Shown: positions 63,360 to 64,000 of the stretch, one piece after another
Layout: each line of letters begins with the position of its first letter
Position numbering within the stretch: the stretch's first letter is position 1
Assembly: GCA_021234155.1 (NCBI GenBank)
Contig: JAJEKV010000018.1
Coordinates: 18,761,423-18,825,422 of the forward strand
DNA: 64,000 nt
From: Isoetes taiwanensis
Taxonomy: Eukaryota; Streptophyta; Lycopodiopsida; Isoetales; Isoetaceae
Direction: 5' to 3'
Translations under genes and position numbers: made by a program
Notes under the pieces: model-generated
What the model saw: the letters and a program-made list of their open reading frames with translations, nothing else
Told to the model about the DNA's origin: nothing
Databases searched by the model: none

Positions 63360-63750
63360 AAGTGAATTTACAACTATTTGTAAGAAGTGGTGATGCATAT
63401 ACCTTGGGATTATTGGAAAGTGTCGAATAACCTTAAAGGTACCGTTTTCCCTTTTAGGTCATTTTCGTATCTCGGTTCATTACATACGAGACAATGAGTG
63501 GACTTCTCATGCTCGGCGAGGGGGATAGAAGATCATACAATCATTTGGACATGCATGTATGACTTTATAACCAAGGCGGTCGCTTGAATCATTTTCTTAA
63601 CTTGAGATGCCGTCGGTAGGCATATTGTTCTTCTCTGGAAGGATCTTCTCGTGCAATAAACTGCGCATCTAAGAGTGGTAAGATAAAAAGATGGAGATGG
63701 TGGTAAGATAGAAAGACTTGATAAGTATGTCACCTCAATAGGCGAGACAC
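63360..63750 (-). pseudogene. Transposase N-terminal part with Cys-rich motif
   Basis: The minus strand encodes KKMIQATAL, then in a shifted frame YKVIHACPNDCMIFY, then EKSTHCLVCNEPRYE. The last two resemble the HACPNDC...CPVCxxxR signature just before the TNP2 core in plant CACTA transposases. A further piece near 63430-63400 resembles the KVxRxFPxIPR link to the core. Frames differ between pieces, so it is not translatable as a whole. Confidence 0.8.
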
Positions 63751-63869
63751 TTGCATTGCTCCACTTGAACTTGGTTTGGAGATTGAGAATTAGCGAACCG
63801 CCCTAGACAAGCGAGAGGTTGAGGCCTTGAGGGAAATAAGCTGCGTTTACGCCCGATAACAATAGGGTC

Positions 63870-64000
63870 ATCGTCGGTCACGACCAATCCTCGAAGGGTA
63901 TCCCACATCTTCTACCATATCCTCTCCACCATCATCCTCGACATCATCTAAATCAATATCGGGTAATTCTTGAAGGCGTGCAACATATCGAGCATCATTT
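63870..64000 (-). pseudogene. Acidic stretch upstream of the transposase core (runs off the window)
   Basis: Minus-strand reading from the window end gives NDARYVARLQELPDIDLDD followed by VEDDGGEDMVEDVG, then a stop. Acidic linkers are common in the N-terminal region of these transposases. The 120 bp between this and 63750 hold no recognisable motif. Confidence 0.5.

Larger units (their letters stand above)
59537..64000 (-). mobile_element. CACTA (En/Spm) DNA transposon, 3' part, degenerate
   Basis: The call rests on a minus-strand transposase remnant with CACTA-type domains in canonical order: a zinc-knuckle-like N-terminal part, TNP2, DUF4218, then DUF4216. The left limit is inferred. The array stops at about 59536, and CACTCATG at 59537 or CAACTAAGAAATGAG at 59551 could be a decayed CACTACAAGAAA-type terminus. 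Just inside lie GCGGCGTC-type subterminal repeats. The other end is beyond the window, so neither paired terminal repeats nor a 3 bp target duplication can be checked. The element carries many stops and frameshifts and is non-autonomous. Confidence 0.85.
60773..64000 (-). pseudogene. CACTA transposase (TNP2 type), broken
   Basis: In intact elements this enzyme cuts and joins the transposon ends. Here no frame stays open beyond 135 codons, and recognisable pieces jump frame repeatedly. In transcription order: an acidic stretch rich in D and E (64000-63880); a zinc-knuckle-like part with HACPNDC (about 63556-63534) and HCLVCN; the TNP2 core with NPYG-like, STW and NIPPWLLMK strings (63250-62960), a FRKYLPPRTPF-like string near 62740 and a PMHIFKN string near 62405; a DUF4218-like part with LLEKEFPTKLFD (about 61805-61766) and EGWLMKESLLYDEYI (about 61620-61573); then a DUF4216-like part with KTFIFDVDWFD (near 60900). 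The start lies beyond the window. Old decay and sequencing error could both add frameshifts. Confidence 0.85.

Overview
The window looks like heterochromatic DNA from a large plant genome. I see no intact cellular gene. The plant assignment rests on a degenerate CACTA (En/Spm) transposase at the right edge, with the TNP2, DUF4218 and DUF4216 order typical of plant elements, and on a very long satellite-like tandem array next to it. The species cannot be read from the sequence.

Layout. (1) Positions 1-33,195 and 35,935-59,540 are one head-to-tail tandem array. Its GC-rich monomer is about 1.1 kb (most spacings 1,080-1,135 bp), and 51 copies of a landmark (ATGAATGTCTTGCC) can be placed. (2) Positions 33,165-35,935 are a 2.7 kb lower-GC, non-satellite insertion. 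The array stops and restarts at the same monomer phase around it. (3) Four monomers are a structural variant, here called type B. In them a divergent second copy of an internal segment is followed by a 340 bp AT-rich module near 431, 9,282, 55,125 and 58,622. (4) From about 59,540 to the right edge lies the 3' part of a minus-strand CACTA element. It has a candidate degenerate terminus, a subterminal repeat region, and a transposase pseudogene broken by many stops and frameshifts.

The most unusual signal is a set of interleaved tracts, where bases from two different sequences alternate every few to few tens of bases while keeping the order of both. The clearest is 46,160-49,257: ordered fragments of the 33.2-35.9 kb insertion are woven into two to three array monomers. 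Similar tracts occur near 29.2-29.8, 42.65-42.93, 54.94-55.5 and 58.1-58.6 kb. I know of no recombination process that gives this texture. Averaging of mismatched long reads during assembly or polishing does explain it, so monomer counts and variants here need checking against raw reads.

Differences between monomers sit mainly at CG and CHG-like positions as small indels and odd substitutions, while C-poor stretches are nearly invariant. This suggests that methylation-linked base-calling error adds to the apparent divergence, mostly in the left 23 kb. Open frames inside the array are by-products of GC-rich repeats and are not annotated as genes.
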